Source of the DNA: Alphaproteobacteria bacterium
GTDB lineage: Bacteria; Pseudomonadota; Alphaproteobacteria; Sphingomonadales; Emcibacteraceae
Assembly: GCA_030428615.1 (NCBI GenBank)
Contig: JAUIDN010000006.1
Location: forward strand, 83,530 to 147,529
DNA length: 64,000 nucleotides
Direction: 5' to 3'
This document shows positions 17,615 through 27,951 of this stretch, in pieces (the stretch's first letter is position 1; each line of letters begins with the position of its first letter). Both the position numbers and the translations under genes were made by a program. The notes under the pieces were generated by a model, which was not told the DNA's origin, ran no database searches, and saw only the letters and a program-made list of their open reading frames with translations.

Positions 17615-18439
17615 ATGGTTATCAGGAAACTTAAATATATTCTTCTCGGTTGCTTTTGTTTTTGTGCCTGTCAATTCGCGACTGCACAGGAAACAGAGGA
17701 AGAAAATGATGAAGGCTTATGGAACTATAAGCGCTTCCTGCTGGATGAAAATGGGAAATGGTCGGTTGGCACGGGTGCAATCATCCGGAATTCGCCCTTT
17801 CGCGGCGAAAAAGTTTCCGTTTTTCCGTTTCCAATCGTTGATTACAGCAGTAAGAACCTCTTTATCCGAGAAATGAAGGCCGGATACCACATTATCCATG
17901 TCGACGATCCCTATAAGGGCGGTGTATTTTTTGACACATTTCTTGGTGCAAGAATGCGTCCCGGCGACGCGAGGCGAAAATTTTCAATCGACGCTGGCCT
18001 GCGAGCGGGGTATCAGCATCCGTTCGGTTCAGTTGCCGCATCATTTTCGCAGGATATAACCAGCGCTTCAGGCGGCAAGGAAGCCAGCGTTTCCTATAGC
18101 TTCACATTTTTAAACAAGAATAAAAATTCAATAATCATTCCACGCCTGACCGTAACCTGGCAGGACAGAAAAATGGCCGATTATCTGTGGGGCATTTCGC
18201 AGGAAACAACCGACAAAATGATCGCCAACGGCGACGAAGTGATCCTTTCACCATACACCATAAATAAGTCCGTCATCAATTACAGCGCCGGAATTATCCA
18301 TATATATAAATTTGACGACCACTGGAACAGCATCCTCGGTGCTCAGGTCGCATTGCTCGACGATAAAATCATGGACAACCCCGGCATTGAACGACGGTTG
18401 GATTATTCATTCATTGTCGGCGCGGCTTACACTTTTTAA
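17615..18439 (+). CDS. MipA/OmpV family outer-membrane protein (copy 1)
   Basis: Beta-barrel outer-membrane protein of 274 residues. Signal peptide 1-25 ending FATAQ; then an acidic linker and the family opening WSVGTGAIIRNSPFRGEKVSVFPFPIVDYSSKNLFI, the start of MipA/OmpV proteins. It ends in alternating strands and an aromatic C-terminus (FIVGAAYTF), as needed for BAM recognition. MipA family members are scaffolds for murein enzymes or pores for small molecules. A second copy is at 36876. The ATG follows GGGGC. Confidence 0.88.
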   Translation: MVIRKLKYILLGCFCFCACQFATAQETEEENDEGLWNYKRFLLDENGKWSVGTGAIIRNSPFRGEKVSVFPFPIVDYSSKNLFIREMKAGYHIIHVDDPYKGGVFFDTFLGARMRPGDARRKFSIDAGLRAGYQHPFGSVAASFSQDITSASGGKEASVSYSFTFLNKNKNSIIIPRLTVTWQDRKMADYLWGISQETTDKMIANGDEVILSPYTINKSVINYSAGIIHIYKFDDHWNSILGAQVALLDDKIMDNPGIERRLDYSFIVGAAYTF

Positions 18440-18461
18440 CGCAAATCGCTATACGCTTAAA

Positions 18462-18920
18462 TTAATAAGGCATGTAAACGGTCGGCGTGTATGGCTCCAG
18501 TTCATATTGACTTTGAACGAAGGCAACAATGTCAATCAATTCATCCACGGTCATGATTGAATTATAATTACGCATCATCGATTGTTGAGCATCAGGCGCG
18601 GGTGTCATTCTATATTGTTCGGAAACCTTATGTGACGGGTTGATGATGGACGTCACAAGCTCCCCATAAGTCTTGATCTGTGTTGTTTTACCGCCAAGAT
18701 GGACATTCATAATCGGGTCAATCCCTTCCGGCGCATTCATGTCATCCTCATTTCCCGCAACGGTGTGACAATCAATGCAACGAAATTCAACAAAATATTG
18801 TCGACCGTATTCTACGTTTCCGTCAGGCAGAGTAAACCCTCGAGAAGATTTCGGTCCGTAATCGCAGGATGCCAGCATTAAAAGCATCATTGCGGTGAAT
18901 ATTGTTCCAATAATTTTCAT
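18462..18920 (-). CDS. Monoheme cytochrome c lipoprotein
   Basis: 152 residues with a lipobox (LASC, Cys about 19) and one heme-binding motif CIDCH near residue 52 (FVEFRCIDCHTVAG). Likely Met ligand candidates are in YRMTPAPDA or the MM pair further on. The C-terminal helix TVDELIDIVAFVQSQYEL is the closing helix of cytochrome c folds. It is a membrane-anchored periplasmic electron carrier; no oxidase or dehydrogenase partner is adjacent. AAGG sites precede the ATG. It is convergent with the MipA gene and divergent from the lactate permease. Confidence 0.87.
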   Translation of the reverse strand: MKIIGTIFTAMMLLMLASCDYGPKSSRGFTLPDGNVEYGRQYFVEFRCIDCHTVAGNEDDMNAPEGIDPIMNVHLGGKTTQIKTYGELVTSIINPSHKVSEQYRMTPAPDAQQSMMRNYNSIMTVDELIDIVAFVQSQYELEPYTPTVYMPY

Positions 18921-19154
18921 TCCCTTGTCCTTTCAACATATTTTGCATAAACATTTATTTGCGCGATTATAACATTATTTAGGTGGTTGGTAATGACTCT
19001 GATCAATTTTTTGTAAAAACATTTAACTAAATGGCAACGAAAATAACAGGCGACAAGCTAACCCGCTGGACGGGCAGACATTCCCCGTCTAAGATATAAA
19101 AAAACGAATAGATCAGGAGCAATCCATATAATTAAGTAAAATAAGGGAAAAATC

Positions 19155-20936
19155 ATGTCTACGGGGTTACTGGCGGTATTATCGCTTCTGCCGATCATTT
19201 CAGTTGCAGTGTTTCTGGTGCTACTTCGCTGGCCCGCCAGCCGGGCAATGCCCATTTGTTATCTTGTGGCTCTCGCGCTGGCACTTTTGGTTTGGCAGGT
19301 CCCATTCGTAAAGGTAATGGCAGCATCCTTCAATGGGCTCGTTGATGCAATTGAGCTTATTTACATTATCTTTGGGGCCATCCTTCTTTTAAACACGTTG
19401 CAGGAAAGCGGCGCACTCAGAACGATCCGCAAAGGTTTTTCAGACATCACACCTGACCGGCGCATTCAGGTGATTATCATTGCCTGGTTGTTCGGATCCT
19501 TCATTGAGGGGTCGGCGGGGTTTGGCACACCGGCGGCCGTTGTTGTGCCGCTCATGGTTGGGCTTGGCTTTCCTGCAATGGCAGCCGTTGTTGCCGGTAT
19601 GATTATCCAAAGCACACCCGTGTCATTCGGTGCCCTTGGCACGCCGATGCTAACCGGTGTTTATACGGGCCTTTTCGGCGATGCCGAGGTACTCGCCTAC
19701 TCCCAAAGTCTTGGTCTTGAATGGCTTGACTTTATAGCCTTTATAGCCGCCAAGGTCGCAATCCTGCATGCAGCAGCGGGAACCTTTATCCCGCTTATCC
19801 TCGTTTCGTGCATGACTTATTTTTTTGGAAAAAATAAATCCTTTGCCGAAGGGCTTAAAATATGGCGCTTTGCGCTGTTTGCCGCCCTCTCAATGACTAT
19901 ACCCTATCTTCTTGTGGCACAGTTTCTAGGACCTGAATTTCCTTCACTTTTTGGTGGCCTAATTGGGCTTGCCATCGTTGTGACAGCGGCCCGTGCTGGT
20001 TTTCTAATGCCAAAGGACGGCGATATTTGGGATTTCGAAGATAAGGACGATTGGAACCCGCATTGGATTGGCAAATTTGAAATCAGGGAAACCCAGATAG
20101 AAGGCAAATCAATGAAACTTGCAAAAGCATGGCTTCCTTATGTCATTGTCGCCGCCCTTCTGATACTTACGCGGTTGCCGCAACTCCCCTTTTCATCGAT
20201 GCTTCGGGGCGAATTTTCTACATTTACACTAAGCAATATATTCGGCACCGACATCGGACAATCGATACAGCCGTTCTATACACCAGCAACGCTTTTTGTA
20301 ACGGTTTCAATTATTACGTACTTCATTCATGGTATGGGCGGAAAATCTTATGCGCGTGCCTGGAAGACATCGGCAAAAACAATTATTTCCGCGGGTGCTG
20401 CGCTTGTCTTTACCGTGCCAATGGTGCAGGTTTTTTTGAATTCGGATGGCGGCGCGGCCGGTTATGATCAAATGCCCATCGTCCTTACCGAAGGGGTTGC
20501 CGCACTGGCGGGAACAGCTTGGCCATTCTTTGCCACATTCATCGGAGGGCTCGGCGCCTTCGTCGCCGGAAGCAACACGGTCAGCAACATGATGTTTTCG
20601 CTGTTCCAGTTCGGTGTTGGGGAGAGAATAGCCGCCGATCCCACATGGATCGTCGCGCTTCAGGCGGTAGGCGGCGCTGCCGGTAATGTAATTTGCGTCC
20701 ATAACGTAGTTGCCGCTTCCGCTGTTGTCGGGCTTATCGGTCGTGAAGGGGAAATCATCCGCAAAACGTTACCCGTATTTCTTTATTACGCGCTTTTTAC
20801 CGGTTCCATTGGATATGGCATTGTTTCATTCGGAAAAAGCGGCTTGTTGAATATCGGCTTTATAATTGCCGCGACCATGGTACTGACGGCTATTGCCATA
20901 ATAATCCGGCATGGCAGCAGCGAGGACACACACTAA
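19155..20936 (+). CDS. lldP: L-lactate permease (LctP family)
   Basis: Inner-membrane transporter of 593 residues with 12 or more hydrophobic helices, family length 550-600. Characteristic segments: [48 protein letters not shown], and near the end [26 protein letters not shown] with [16 protein letters not shown]. It imports L- or D-lactate or glycolate with protons. AAGGGA lies 7 bases before the ATG. No lactate dehydrogenase or lldR regulator is adjacent, so it is an isolated copy. Confidence 0.93.
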   Translation: MSTGLLAVLSLLPIISVAVFLVLLRWPASRAMPICYLVALALALLVWQVPFVKVMAASFNGLVDAIELIYIIFGAILLLNTLQESGALRTIRKGFSDITPDRRIQVIIIAWLFGSFIEGSAGFGTPAAVVVPLMVGLGFPAMAAVVAGMIIQSTPVSFGALGTPMLTGVYTGLFGDAEVLAYSQSLGLEWLDFIAFIAAKVAILHAAAGTFIPLILVSCMTYFFGKNKSFAEGLKIWRFALFAALSMTIPYLLVAQFLGPEFPSLFGGLIGLAIVVTAARAGFLMPKDGDIWDFEDKDDWNPHWIGKFEIRETQIEGKSMKLAKAWLPYVIVAALLILTRLPQLPFSSMLRGEFSTFTLSNIFGTDIGQSIQPFYTPATLFVTVSIITYFIHGMGGKSYARAWKTSAKTIISAGAALVFTVPMVQVFLNSDGGAAGYDQMPIVLTEGVAALAGTAWPFFATFIGGLGAFVAGSNTVSNMMFSLFQFGVGERIAADPTWIVALQAVGGAAGNVICVHNVVAASAVVGLIGREGEIIRKTLPVFLYYALFTGSIGYGIVSFGKSGLLNIGFIIAATMVLTAIAIIIRHGSSEDTH

Positions 20937-20951
20937 AATTTTATTGGTTAG

Positions 20952-21845
20952 TCAAGGAACCTTGTTCATCGCAGCCAATGTACCGGGCAGAAGTGATTTT
21001 ACATTCTCATCATCACTCTGCGATGCGTTTATATAAATTGCGGATAAAAATGCGGTGATATTATGTCGCTTCGCGAGCCCCGATTGTGAATTAAAAGCCT
21101 CTGCCCAATCATTAAGTTCCGGCCCCGGCCTCACTATGTCATTAAACCAGGTGGTCCATTCCGTTTCCTTAATTTTCCCTTTCATTGCAATGAATATCAC
21201 CGGCCGGGCAAGCCTCGCTGGTTCGCCATATGTATAAAAAACACCCTTTGGTGTAATCTGACTGGCGATTGCGTTAATTATTGCTCGGTGATGATCCACA
21301 CCTATTTGATCATTCAGCGTAAGTTGCATAAGCAAATCTGCCGTATGCGCAACACCGTGCCGCCAGCCTTCATCGCCATCAAATCCCCTATAGTCGTTAA
21401 TCGATTTCAAATAACGGGTTCCGACTTTGACAATATCCGACCGTTCAAGTTCGGTCATATAAGGCTTAATCCTATCGGTTCTGGCGACTTCGGCGACGCA
21501 AAGTGCAGAAAAAGGTTTTAGAAACCCGTCTGGATCTGGCTTTTTCGGATTCAAAGCATTTTCACATTTTTCAAGAAGGCCGCGTTTGCCGCGATCACTA
21601 ACACGTGCTCCCCGCAAAAGCACCACCAAACCTTCATAGGCGATCCCGTCCCTGATTTCGGAATCAGGGTTACCAAGACAGTCCGCCAACAGCATCGAGA
21701 GCGCATCATCCGTCATTTCGGCATCCGGTTTGAATCCATTTTGCTTTAGGGCATCAAAGAATGCGCGGTCATGTTTACCCGCCAGACATTCATTCGTTTG
21801 CTGACCATTGGAAGACGTTGTAAAAAGCGCCAACATGATAACCAT
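20952..21845 (-). CDS. Exported DUF2785 domain protein
   Basis: 297-residue protein whose central part (YLKSINDYRGFDGDEGWRHGVAHTADLLMQL) matches the core of DUF2785, an alpha-helical repeat-like domain of unknown function with the motif RG(F)D-x-x-x-G-W-x-H. A truncated signal peptide MVIMLALFTTSSNGQ starts the protein. Reading upstream in frame to the stop gives about 15 further codons, which would complete the signal peptide (IHIQSKTNPAFLCVG), but the only codons suited to the AAGGGA ribosome site are ATT or CTG; see findings. Same strand as the following two-component genes but 107 bases from them. Confidence 0.75.
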   Translation of the reverse strand: MVIMLALFTTSSNGQQTNECLAGKHDRAFFDALKQNGFKPDAEMTDDALSMLLADCLGNPDSEIRDGIAYEGLVVLLRGARVSDRGKRGLLEKCENALNPKKPDPDGFLKPFSALCVAEVARTDRIKPYMTELERSDIVKVGTRYLKSINDYRGFDGDEGWRHGVAHTADLLMQLTLNDQIGVDHHRAIINAIASQITPKGVFYTYGEPARLARPVIFIAMKGKIKETEWTTWFNDIVRPGPELNDWAEAFNSQSGLAKRHNITAFLSAIYINASQSDDENVKSLLPGTLAAMNKVP

Positions 21846-21952
21846 ACCAACGCATAAAAATGCGGGATTTGTTTTACTTTGAATATGAATGTTCAGTTTC
21901 CCTTATCATCCGATTGTATCATTTTAACATTACCCCAAAATCAAAAATAAAT

Positions 21953-23326
21953 TTAGTCTTTATTACACGGTATTATAATCTTTGTTGAAAGTCCGGGGGC
22001 GTTGTCATCAAGCTTTAATTCAAATTTGTGAATCTTGACGATAATTGACACAAGATAAAGCCCCAAACCCATGCCGGTACTTTTTCTTTCCGGCGAAAGC
22101 CTTATGAACCTTTGTATCGCCTTATCACGGTTCTCCTTTGATATACCGGGTCCGTTATCTGAAATATTGACGGTTATTGATCCACCGGTTTTTTCCGCAG
22201 ATATATTAATTTTCGCGCCTTCGCCGGCATATTTTATTGAATTTTCTATAAGATTGGATATTGCCTGTGCGATAAGCTGGGCATTCGCTTTAATGATAAT
22301 ATCATCCTGTGGTATTGACAATGCAAGCCCCATACCATTTTCTTCTGCCAGAGGACTGTATAGTTCATAAACATCGGTCAACAGGGCCGACAAATCAACA
22401 TTCTTCATCTGGGTTTCCGATAACCCGGTTTCCAATCTGGCAATATTAAGCAATGAATTCAAATCCTTTAAAATCCGGTCGGTTTCGACGATAGCCTGTT
22501 CTATTGCGGCGCCCGCTGACGGGTCGTTATTCAATTTATTTTGTGATTGTTCCAAATGGCTGCGCAGCCGGGTTAAGGGACTACGCAAATCATGAGCCAT
22601 ACTTTCCGTCGCGATTTTTAATTCTTCGATGAGGTCTTCTACTTTGCCCAGCATCTCATTCAATGTCATAGCCAATTGATCAAATTCATCATGCTTTGCC
22701 GTAAGCGGAATTCTTTGTGAAATATCACCGTCCATGATCGATCGCGCCGTCGTATCTATCGATTTTAATCGACGAAGCACCAGCCGGGAAAATATGACAC
22801 CACCAATTAACGCCAGAATAACAACAATAATTAACGCCCAGATCATCGCTTCAGTAAGGGTTTCCTGGAAATCGCGCCGGGCACGCATGTCACGTCCGAC
22901 CAATAATTTTGCCCCAAGACCAAGCGTATAGGCACGCGCACCAACCAGTACGGTTGACGCTGTATCCGTCCGGTAAAGCGAAAGCAATGTCCATTCACCA
23001 TCGGTTCTGATATCCGGCCACTGTGAAAGATTTCCCACAATTCGTTGATTATTGGGCGCAGAAAGCAGATATATGGCATCCCCGTCAGCAACTTCAACAC
23101 GCCGTGAAAGGGCCGTTCTTAACCTCGCCAGTCCGCCGGCACGATATTCATCCTCCAATGATCTGATTTCCGCCTCGACCACTTCCGCGACCTCATTTTC
23201 GATCACTTCAACCGTCGAAAAATAAACAAAACCAAGGATTGCCGCAATGGAGCCCACATTAAAAAGCACAAAAGCCAGAATGTTTCTCGCATAGGCGCTT
23301 TTTGGGAGTAGGGAAATTTTAATCAT
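21953..23326 (-). CDS. Two-component sensor histidine kinase
   Basis: 457-residue membrane kinase: helix 1 (ILAFVLFNVGSIAAILGFVYF), a periplasmic loop of about 120 residues, helix 2 (AMIWALIIVVILALIGGVIF), HAMP (about 180-235, ILDG-type SIMDGDISQRIPL), HisKA with the phospho-acceptor in MAHDLRSPLTRLRSHL, and HATPase_c (NLIENSIKYAGEG, NISDNGPGI, GMGLGLYLVS). It overlaps the upstream regulator gene by 4 bases (ATGA), so the pair is one operon. The nearby DegP-type protease suggests an envelope stress or metal sensing role; signal unknown. Confidence 0.93.
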   Translation of the reverse strand: MIKISLLPKSAYARNILAFVLFNVGSIAAILGFVYFSTVEVIENEVAEVVEAEIRSLEDEYRAGGLARLRTALSRRVEVADGDAIYLLSAPNNQRIVGNLSQWPDIRTDGEWTLLSLYRTDTASTVLVGARAYTLGLGAKLLVGRDMRARRDFQETLTEAMIWALIIVVILALIGGVIFSRLVLRRLKSIDTTARSIMDGDISQRIPLTAKHDEFDQLAMTLNEMLGKVEDLIEELKIATESMAHDLRSPLTRLRSHLEQSQNKLNNDPSAGAAIEQAIVETDRILKDLNSLLNIARLETGLSETQMKNVDLSALLTDVYELYSPLAEENGMGLALSIPQDDIIIKANAQLIAQAISNLIENSIKYAGEGAKINISAEKTGGSITVNISDNGPGISKENRDKAIQRFIRLSPERKSTGMGLGLYLVSIIVKIHKFELKLDDNAPGLSTKIIIPCNKD

Positions 23327-24003
23327 GGAGCAACACCAATTCTGTACCCCGCACCGCGCACAGTATGGAGCAGTGGTTTATCATACCCCTGGTCAATTTT
23401 GCTTCGAAGTCGGCTTATATGAACGTCGATAACGTTTGTGTGCGGATCAAAATGATAATCCCAAACCTGTTCAAGCAGCATGCTTCGGGTGGCGATCCGG
23501 CCTTCATTTCGCATAAGATATTCAAGGATTTTATATTCACGGGGCTTCAAATCAATAACATTGCCAGCACGTTTTGCCTGCCTTGTTTTAAGATCAAGTT
23601 CCAGATCACCAACCGTTAGAATATCTGAGTTGCCAATTGTTTCTGTCCCCCTCCTCAACACGGCCTCAAGTCGCGCCAGAAGTTCCGAAACCGCAAATGG
23701 TTTGGCAAGATAATCATCCGCTCCCGCTTTTAAACCTTCAATCCTGTAATCAAGTTCCCCAAGGGCAGAAAGAATGATAACCGGTGTTTTAACCCCTTCC
23801 GACCTTATGGCCTTTAAAACAGATATACCATCAAGCCGTGGGAGCATACGGTCAAGAACAATAGCATCATAATTGCCTGATACGGCTTCGGAAAGACCAT
23901 CAATCCCATCGGCCATCACTTCTGCAACATGCCCGTGCTGTTCCAGACTTTTTGAAACATAGCCCGATATTTCCGGATCATCTTCAATTATTAGAATACG
24001 CAT
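23323..24003 (-). CDS. OmpR/PhoB-family response regulator
   Basis: 226 residues. Receiver domain 1-115: acidic pocket DD in IIEDDPE, phospho-acceptor D in AIVLDRMLPRLDG, switch Ser in VIILSALGELD, Lys in YLAKPF. C-terminal Trans_reg_C winged helix 130-225 (LKPREYKILEYLMRN, VDVHISRLRSKID, RGAGYRI). First gene of the operon with the histidine kinase. AAGGGA is 5 bases before the ATG. Its promoter lies next to the large hairpin that follows degP. Confidence 0.94.
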   Translation of the reverse strand: MRILIIEDDPEISGYVSKSLEQHGHVAEVMADGIDGLSEAVSGNYDAIVLDRMLPRLDGISVLKAIRSEGVKTPVIILSALGELDYRIEGLKAGADDYLAKPFAVSELLARLEAVLRRGTETIGNSDILTVGDLELDLKTRQAKRAGNVIDLKPREYKILEYLMRNEGRIATRSMLLEQVWDYHFDPHTNVIDVHISRLRSKIDQGYDKPLLHTVRGAGYRIGVAP

Positions 24004-24097
24004 ATATTCCCTTATAGTGGTTAGGAAAACTATCCATGAGGTCCAATATTATAAATGTAATCCCGACGTAAAATCAAACGACAATAATCTGTTGGTA

Positions 24098-24148
24098 TAA
24101 GCCCATATTGTCCGATAGGGAGTGAGGGGTCGGGACAATATGGGCTTA
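24098..24148. repeat. Long perfect inverted repeat between degP and the response regulator
   Basis: Arms TAAGCCCATATTGTCC (24098-24113) and GGACAATATGGGCTTA (24133-24148): 16 perfectly paired bases around a 19-base G-rich loop. It begins 7 bases after the degP stop. No T-run follows on either strand, so it is not a classical rho-independent terminator; it could protect the degP mRNA 3' end or be an operator or an extragenic palindromic repeat. Confidence 0.8.
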
Positions 24149-24154
24149 ATCGGG

Positions 24155-25621
24155 TTAAGCGCGGTCAAACGGAACGGCTACAAAGCGCTTACCCTGTCTG
24201 TTTTTTACCCGAAGTAACACGGCTTCCTTGTTTTCGGCGGCAGCCTTCGCCAGTTCATCCTGAACATCTGACAAGCTTTCCACCGGCTCGTTATTCACGG
24301 ATTCGATCTTGTCACCGACGCGAATATTGGTTTGGGCTGTTGGGCTATTCGGATCAATTTCAACCACTTCCAGCTTCTGATTAAGCGCCAGTCCAAGATG
24401 TGGAACCTCGTCACCGTCACCTCTGAAGGATGCTCTGGTGACTTTTGTATCGTCTTCGAACGCGCCGATATTTACTTTCTTTGTTTCTTTGTCTGAATTT
24501 CGCCATATATCAACATCGACCGTTGAATCGGCCTTTGCCTTCGCCACCAGTTTGGTTAAATCCTTAAGGTCCTCGATTTCATTGCCATCAAACGCAATGA
24601 TCACATCGCCTGGTTTCAATCCGGCTTCTTCGGCAGGACCGTCATCAACAACTTCCGCAACCAGAGCACCGTGTGCTTTTTCAAGCCCCAGGCTTTCCGC
24701 AATATCATCGGTTACCGGCTGGATTGAAATCCCCATCCAGCCGCGTTCAACAACACCATCATCTATCAAATCATCGACAATGCTTTGCGCCATATCCGAA
24801 GGGATGGAAAACCCGATCCCGACATTGCCGCCGCCCGGTGAATATATAGCGGTATTAACACCAATCACTTCGCCGTCTTCATTAAACAGCGGTCCACCGG
24901 AATTTCCCTTGTTTATAGGTGTGTCGGTTTGGATAAAGTCATCATATGGTCCTGATCCTATTTCCCGGCCACGTGCCGAAACAATCCCAGAAGTCACAGA
25001 GCCGTATAGTCCGAATGGTGAGCCAACAGCAAACACGGAATCACCAACCCTTGCCTTGTCTGAATCTCCCCACTTGACGGTGTCAAATTTTTCGTCCGCT
25101 TCTATTTTCAGAACAGCAAGATCCGTTTTCGGATCGGTGCCAAGAACCTTTGCCGTAAGCTCACGACCATCGTTTAAACGAACGGTGACCGTTTCAGCAT
25201 TATCAACCACATGGTTATTGGTAATGACGATGCCATCACCTTCAACGATAAAGCCGGACCCGATCGCTGCCGGTTGTTGTGGCTGAAACCTGCGATCCGG
25301 CTGACGAAATCTTTCGCCGCCCCTGAACTGCCTGAAAAATTCTTCAAATGGATCTCTCATTCCGTCGGGTAGTTCGTCAAATTCCTGCACAACATTTGAA
25401 CGGACTTTACCTTTTGAAATCACCTGAACAACCGCCGGACTGACTTCTTCCACCATATCAGCAAGGTTCGAAACAGCCGCGGGCTGAGCAATGTAACGGA
25501 CATCCTGCACCATATCCTTGTTCGTTCTGCTCGTATCCGCCAGACCGTGCGAAACAGCAACAACACTTGTTCCGGCAAGCAGACCAACGGCGAGACTCTT
25601 AAATAGTGATCGATTAAACAT
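24155..25621 (-). CDS. Do-family periplasmic serine endoprotease (DegP/DegQ/MucD)
   Basis: 488-residue periplasmic protease and chaperone. Signal peptide 1-29 (ending GLADT). Trypsin-like domain with the triad His in ITNNHVVDNAE, Asp in KTDLAVLKIE and Ser in NKGNSGGPLF, then PDZ1 (VERGWMGISIQPVTDDIAESLGL) and PDZ2 (VPHLGLALNQKLEVVEIDPNSP). It degrades or refolds damaged envelope proteins. AGGAG lies 7 bases before the ATG. It is upstream of, and in the same direction as, a two-component pair, a common alphaproteobacterial order, with a 16-bp hairpin in between. Confidence 0.95.
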   Translation of the reverse strand: MFNRSLFKSLAVGLLAGTSVVAVSHGLADTSRTNKDMVQDVRYIAQPAAVSNLADMVEEVSPAVVQVISKGKVRSNVVQEFDELPDGMRDPFEEFFRQFRGGERFRQPDRRFQPQQPAAIGSGFIVEGDGIVITNNHVVDNAETVTVRLNDGRELTAKVLGTDPKTDLAVLKIEADEKFDTVKWGDSDKARVGDSVFAVGSPFGLYGSVTSGIVSARGREIGSGPYDDFIQTDTPINKGNSGGPLFNEDGEVIGVNTAIYSPGGGNVGIGFSIPSDMAQSIVDDLIDDGVVERGWMGISIQPVTDDIAESLGLEKAHGALVAEVVDDGPAEEAGLKPGDVIIAFDGNEIEDLKDLTKLVAKAKADSTVDVDIWRNSDKETKKVNIGAFEDDTKVTRASFRGDGDEVPHLGLALNQKLEVVEIDPNSPTAQTNIRVGDKIESVNNEPVESLSDVQDELAKAAAENKEAVLLRVKNRQGKRFVAVPFDRA

Positions 25622-25796
25622 TTCATTCTCCTGATTAACATCAATTGTTATGTCCGGAATATAAAATGGGAAGATGAACGCATTCTGTCGGTAACATTAC
25701 AAAAATTTAATGTTGTGAATTATAAGAATTATTGATCCATTACATTAAGCACACATTGCTCTTGCATTCACTTTCTTCACACTATAAATATTTTTG

Positions 25797-26249
25797 ATGC
25801 ATCTAGCCCTTTATCAACCCGATATTCCGCCAAACACCGGCACCATCATCCGCATGGCCGCGTGCCTTGGGGTGCCGGTTCATATCATCGAACCTTGCGG
25901 GTTTCCTTTTGGTGAAAAGTCATTCCGCCGCGCCGGAATGGATTATATTGACCAGAGCAGAATTACGCGTCATTCATCATGGGAAAGTTTCCTCGACAGC
26001 ATAGCCGGGCAGCGCATCATTCTGCTTTCGACAAAAGCGACCAAAAGTTATACAGAATGTTGCTTTAAGAAAGATGATATTTTGCTGCTTGGTCAGGAAA
26101 GTGCGGGCGTACCACCAGATGTTCATAGCCGCGCCGATGAACGACTGCATATTCCAATGGCAAAGGATACAAGATCATTGAATATTGCCGTCTCAGCAGC
26201 TATGGTTCTTGGCGAAGCATTAAGACAAACAAATGGATTTCCCAAATAG
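25797..26249 (+). CDS. trmL: tRNA (cytidine(34)-2'-O)-methyltransferase TrmL
   Basis: SPOUT-class RNA methyltransferase of 150 residues that methylates the wobble ribose in tRNA-Leu. It starts in the family way ([26 protein letters not shown]) and shows the trefoil-knot SAM site ([39 protein letters not shown]). ATG 25797 is used; an adjacent TTG at 25794 is out of keeping with the family. hemF follows after 5 bases, so the two form an operon. Confidence 0.95.
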   Translation: MHLALYQPDIPPNTGTIIRMAACLGVPVHIIEPCGFPFGEKSFRRAGMDYIDQSRITRHSSWESFLDSIAGQRIILLSTKATKSYTECCFKKDDILLLGQESAGVPPDVHSRADERLHIPMAKDTRSLNIAVSAAMVLGEALRQTNGFPK

Positions 26250-26254
26250 ATAAA

Positions 26255-27109
26255 ATGAGCACCGAAGAACAAAAAGAAAAAGCAAAAAACTGGTTTGAAA
26301 CACTACGTGATCAAATTTGCGACAGTTTTGAAAAAATAGAAGATGACGTCACCGGCGTTTATACCGACCTTGACCCCGGACGGTTTGAACGCAAACGTTG
26401 GTACCGAGATGATGATCCGAAAAAGGGTGGCGGCACCATGGCGGTGATGAAAGGACGCGTATTTGAAAAAGTGGGCGTAAATATTTCCACTGTGTACGGG
26501 GAATTTTCCCCGGAATTTGCCAAACAGATTCCAGGCGCTGACGAAGATCCACGTTTTTGGGCCAGCGGCATATCGCTTGTTGCGCATATGCACAATCCAA
26601 AAGTACCCGCCGTCCACATGAATACCCGCCACATTGTGACCACCAAGGGATGGTTTGGCGGTGGAGCGGACCTGAATACCGCGTTCCCCAATCATTTTGA
26701 TACCAAGGATTTCCATGCCGCTTTAAAAAAAGCCTGCGATAGACATAATGAAGAATATTATGAGCGCTACAAAAAATGGTGTGATGAATATTTCTATGTG
26801 CCGCACCGGAACCGCGCGCGCGGCGAAGGCGGTATTTTTTATGATCAACTGAATACCGGTGACTGGGATGCGGATTTCGCCTTTACACAGGATGTCGGTC
26901 AAACCTTTAATGAAATATATCCCGCCCTTGTTCGCCGCCACATGAATAAGGAATGGACGTTCGAAGAACGTGAAGAATTATTATATTACAGGGGCTTATA
27001 CGCCGAATTTAACCTTGTTTATGATCGTGGGACCGCCTTTGGGCTTAAGACCGGCGGCAATGTTGATGCCATCCTTATGTCACTTCCGCCCCATGCAAAG
27101 TGGAAATAA
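26255..27109 (+). CDS. hemF: Oxygen-dependent coproporphyrinogen-III oxidase
   Basis: Heme pathway enzyme: converts coproporphyrinogen III to protoporphyrinogen IX with O2. 284 residues, family length. Recognisable: [54 protein letters not shown], and the late [29 protein letters not shown]. Cytosolic homodimer. It sits between trmL and a hydrolase gene whose start codon overlaps its stop. Confidence 0.97.
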   Translation: MSTEEQKEKAKNWFETLRDQICDSFEKIEDDVTGVYTDLDPGRFERKRWYRDDDPKKGGGTMAVMKGRVFEKVGVNISTVYGEFSPEFAKQIPGADEDPRFWASGISLVAHMHNPKVPAVHMNTRHIVTTKGWFGGGADLNTAFPNHFDTKDFHAALKKACDRHNEEYYERYKKWCDEYFYVPHRNRARGEGGIFYDQLNTGDWDADFAFTQDVGQTFNEIYPALVRRHMNKEWTFEEREELLYYRGLYAEFNLVYDRGTAFGLKTGGNVDAILMSLPPHAKWK

Positions 27110-27951
27110 TGCCCTGGTCGGACATTGAAAAACAAATACGCGACGAAGTCAAAAACTTGGGCGGCAGATATGTATGGACAGATGTCGCCCTTCAGGGAAA
27201 TTATCATATTCAACGAAATGTAAACACCGGAAGGTACCGCCTTCTTGACGGGGACCGGCGCAGATTACTGCTCGCCGGATACGAATCCTGTAAGGAAAAA
27301 CTTGACGACATAGGACCGAAATTTGAGAGCAGGCATCTGGTTTTGCTGATCCATGGTCTTGGCCGTCACGCCGGGATCATGGATAAACCGAAACTTGCAT
27401 TACGCAAAGCCGGCCTTGCCGCACATTCGCTCAATTACGCAACCCTGTTTGAAGGGGTAAATGAACACGCAACGCATTTCACACACCTGCTTGAAAATTT
27501 AAAGGGAATAGACAAAGTATCATTTGTTACCCACAGCCTAGGCGGCCTTGTTGCGAGAGAAATATTACGTCGATCCCTTGTCTGGAACGGTGTAACAGCG
27601 AACAAGCTTGTCATGATGGGAACCCCAAACAAGGGGGCACAGATTGCTGAATTTTTAAACCGGATGAAAGCCTATCATTTTATTTCCGGACCATCCGGGC
27701 AGGATGTGAGGCCAAATCTGTTGGTAAAGGAACTCCCCGAACCGCCAATTCCAACTCTGATAATTGCCGGTGGAACCGGCACGGATACGGGGTTTAACCC
27801 CCTGCTTGCCGGCGATAATGACGGCATAGTCACCGTGGCGGAAACCCGTCTTGACAGCCCCCATGAATTTAAACTGGTAAAAGTGATCCACACAACAATC
27901 ATGGATCACGAAGAAAGCATCAATGCAACAATTCAGTTTCTGGCAGACTGA
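27109..27951 (+). CDS. Alpha/beta hydrolase (lipase/PGAP1-like)
   Basis: 280-residue hydrolase. Oxyanion motif LIHGLGRHAG, nucleophile elbow in FVTHSLGGLVAREIL, GTPNKGAQIAEFL (lipase-like), late acid in GTDTGFNPLLAGDNDGIV and His in TTIMDHEES. The pattern is that of PGAP1/lipase-class-2 esterases. An extra N-terminal 75 residues ([14 protein letters not shown], then LQGNYHIQRNVNTGRYRLLDGDRR) has no family I can name. Its ATG overlaps the hemF stop (TAATG), so it is translationally coupled. Its 3' end overlaps the convergent CCA gene by 32 bases. Confidence 0.85.
   Translation: MPWSDIEKQIRDEVKNLGGRYVWTDVALQGNYHIQRNVNTGRYRLLDGDRRRLLLAGYESCKEKLDDIGPKFESRHLVLLIHGLGRHAGIMDKPKLALRKAGLAAHSLNYATLFEGVNEHATHFTHLLENLKGIDKVSFVTHSLGGLVAREILRRSLVWNGVTANKLVMMGTPNKGAQIAEFLNRMKAYHFISGPSGQDVRPNLLVKELPEPPIPTLIIAGGTGTDTGFNPLLAGDNDGIVTVAETRLDSPHEFKLVKVIHTTIMDHEESINATIQFLAD

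Noticed and set aside
24438..25286. Long open frame of 282 codons on the plus strand across degP
   Set aside because: Its translation is low-complexity Ser/Pro/Thr-rich and is the antisense shadow of a well-supported protease gene.
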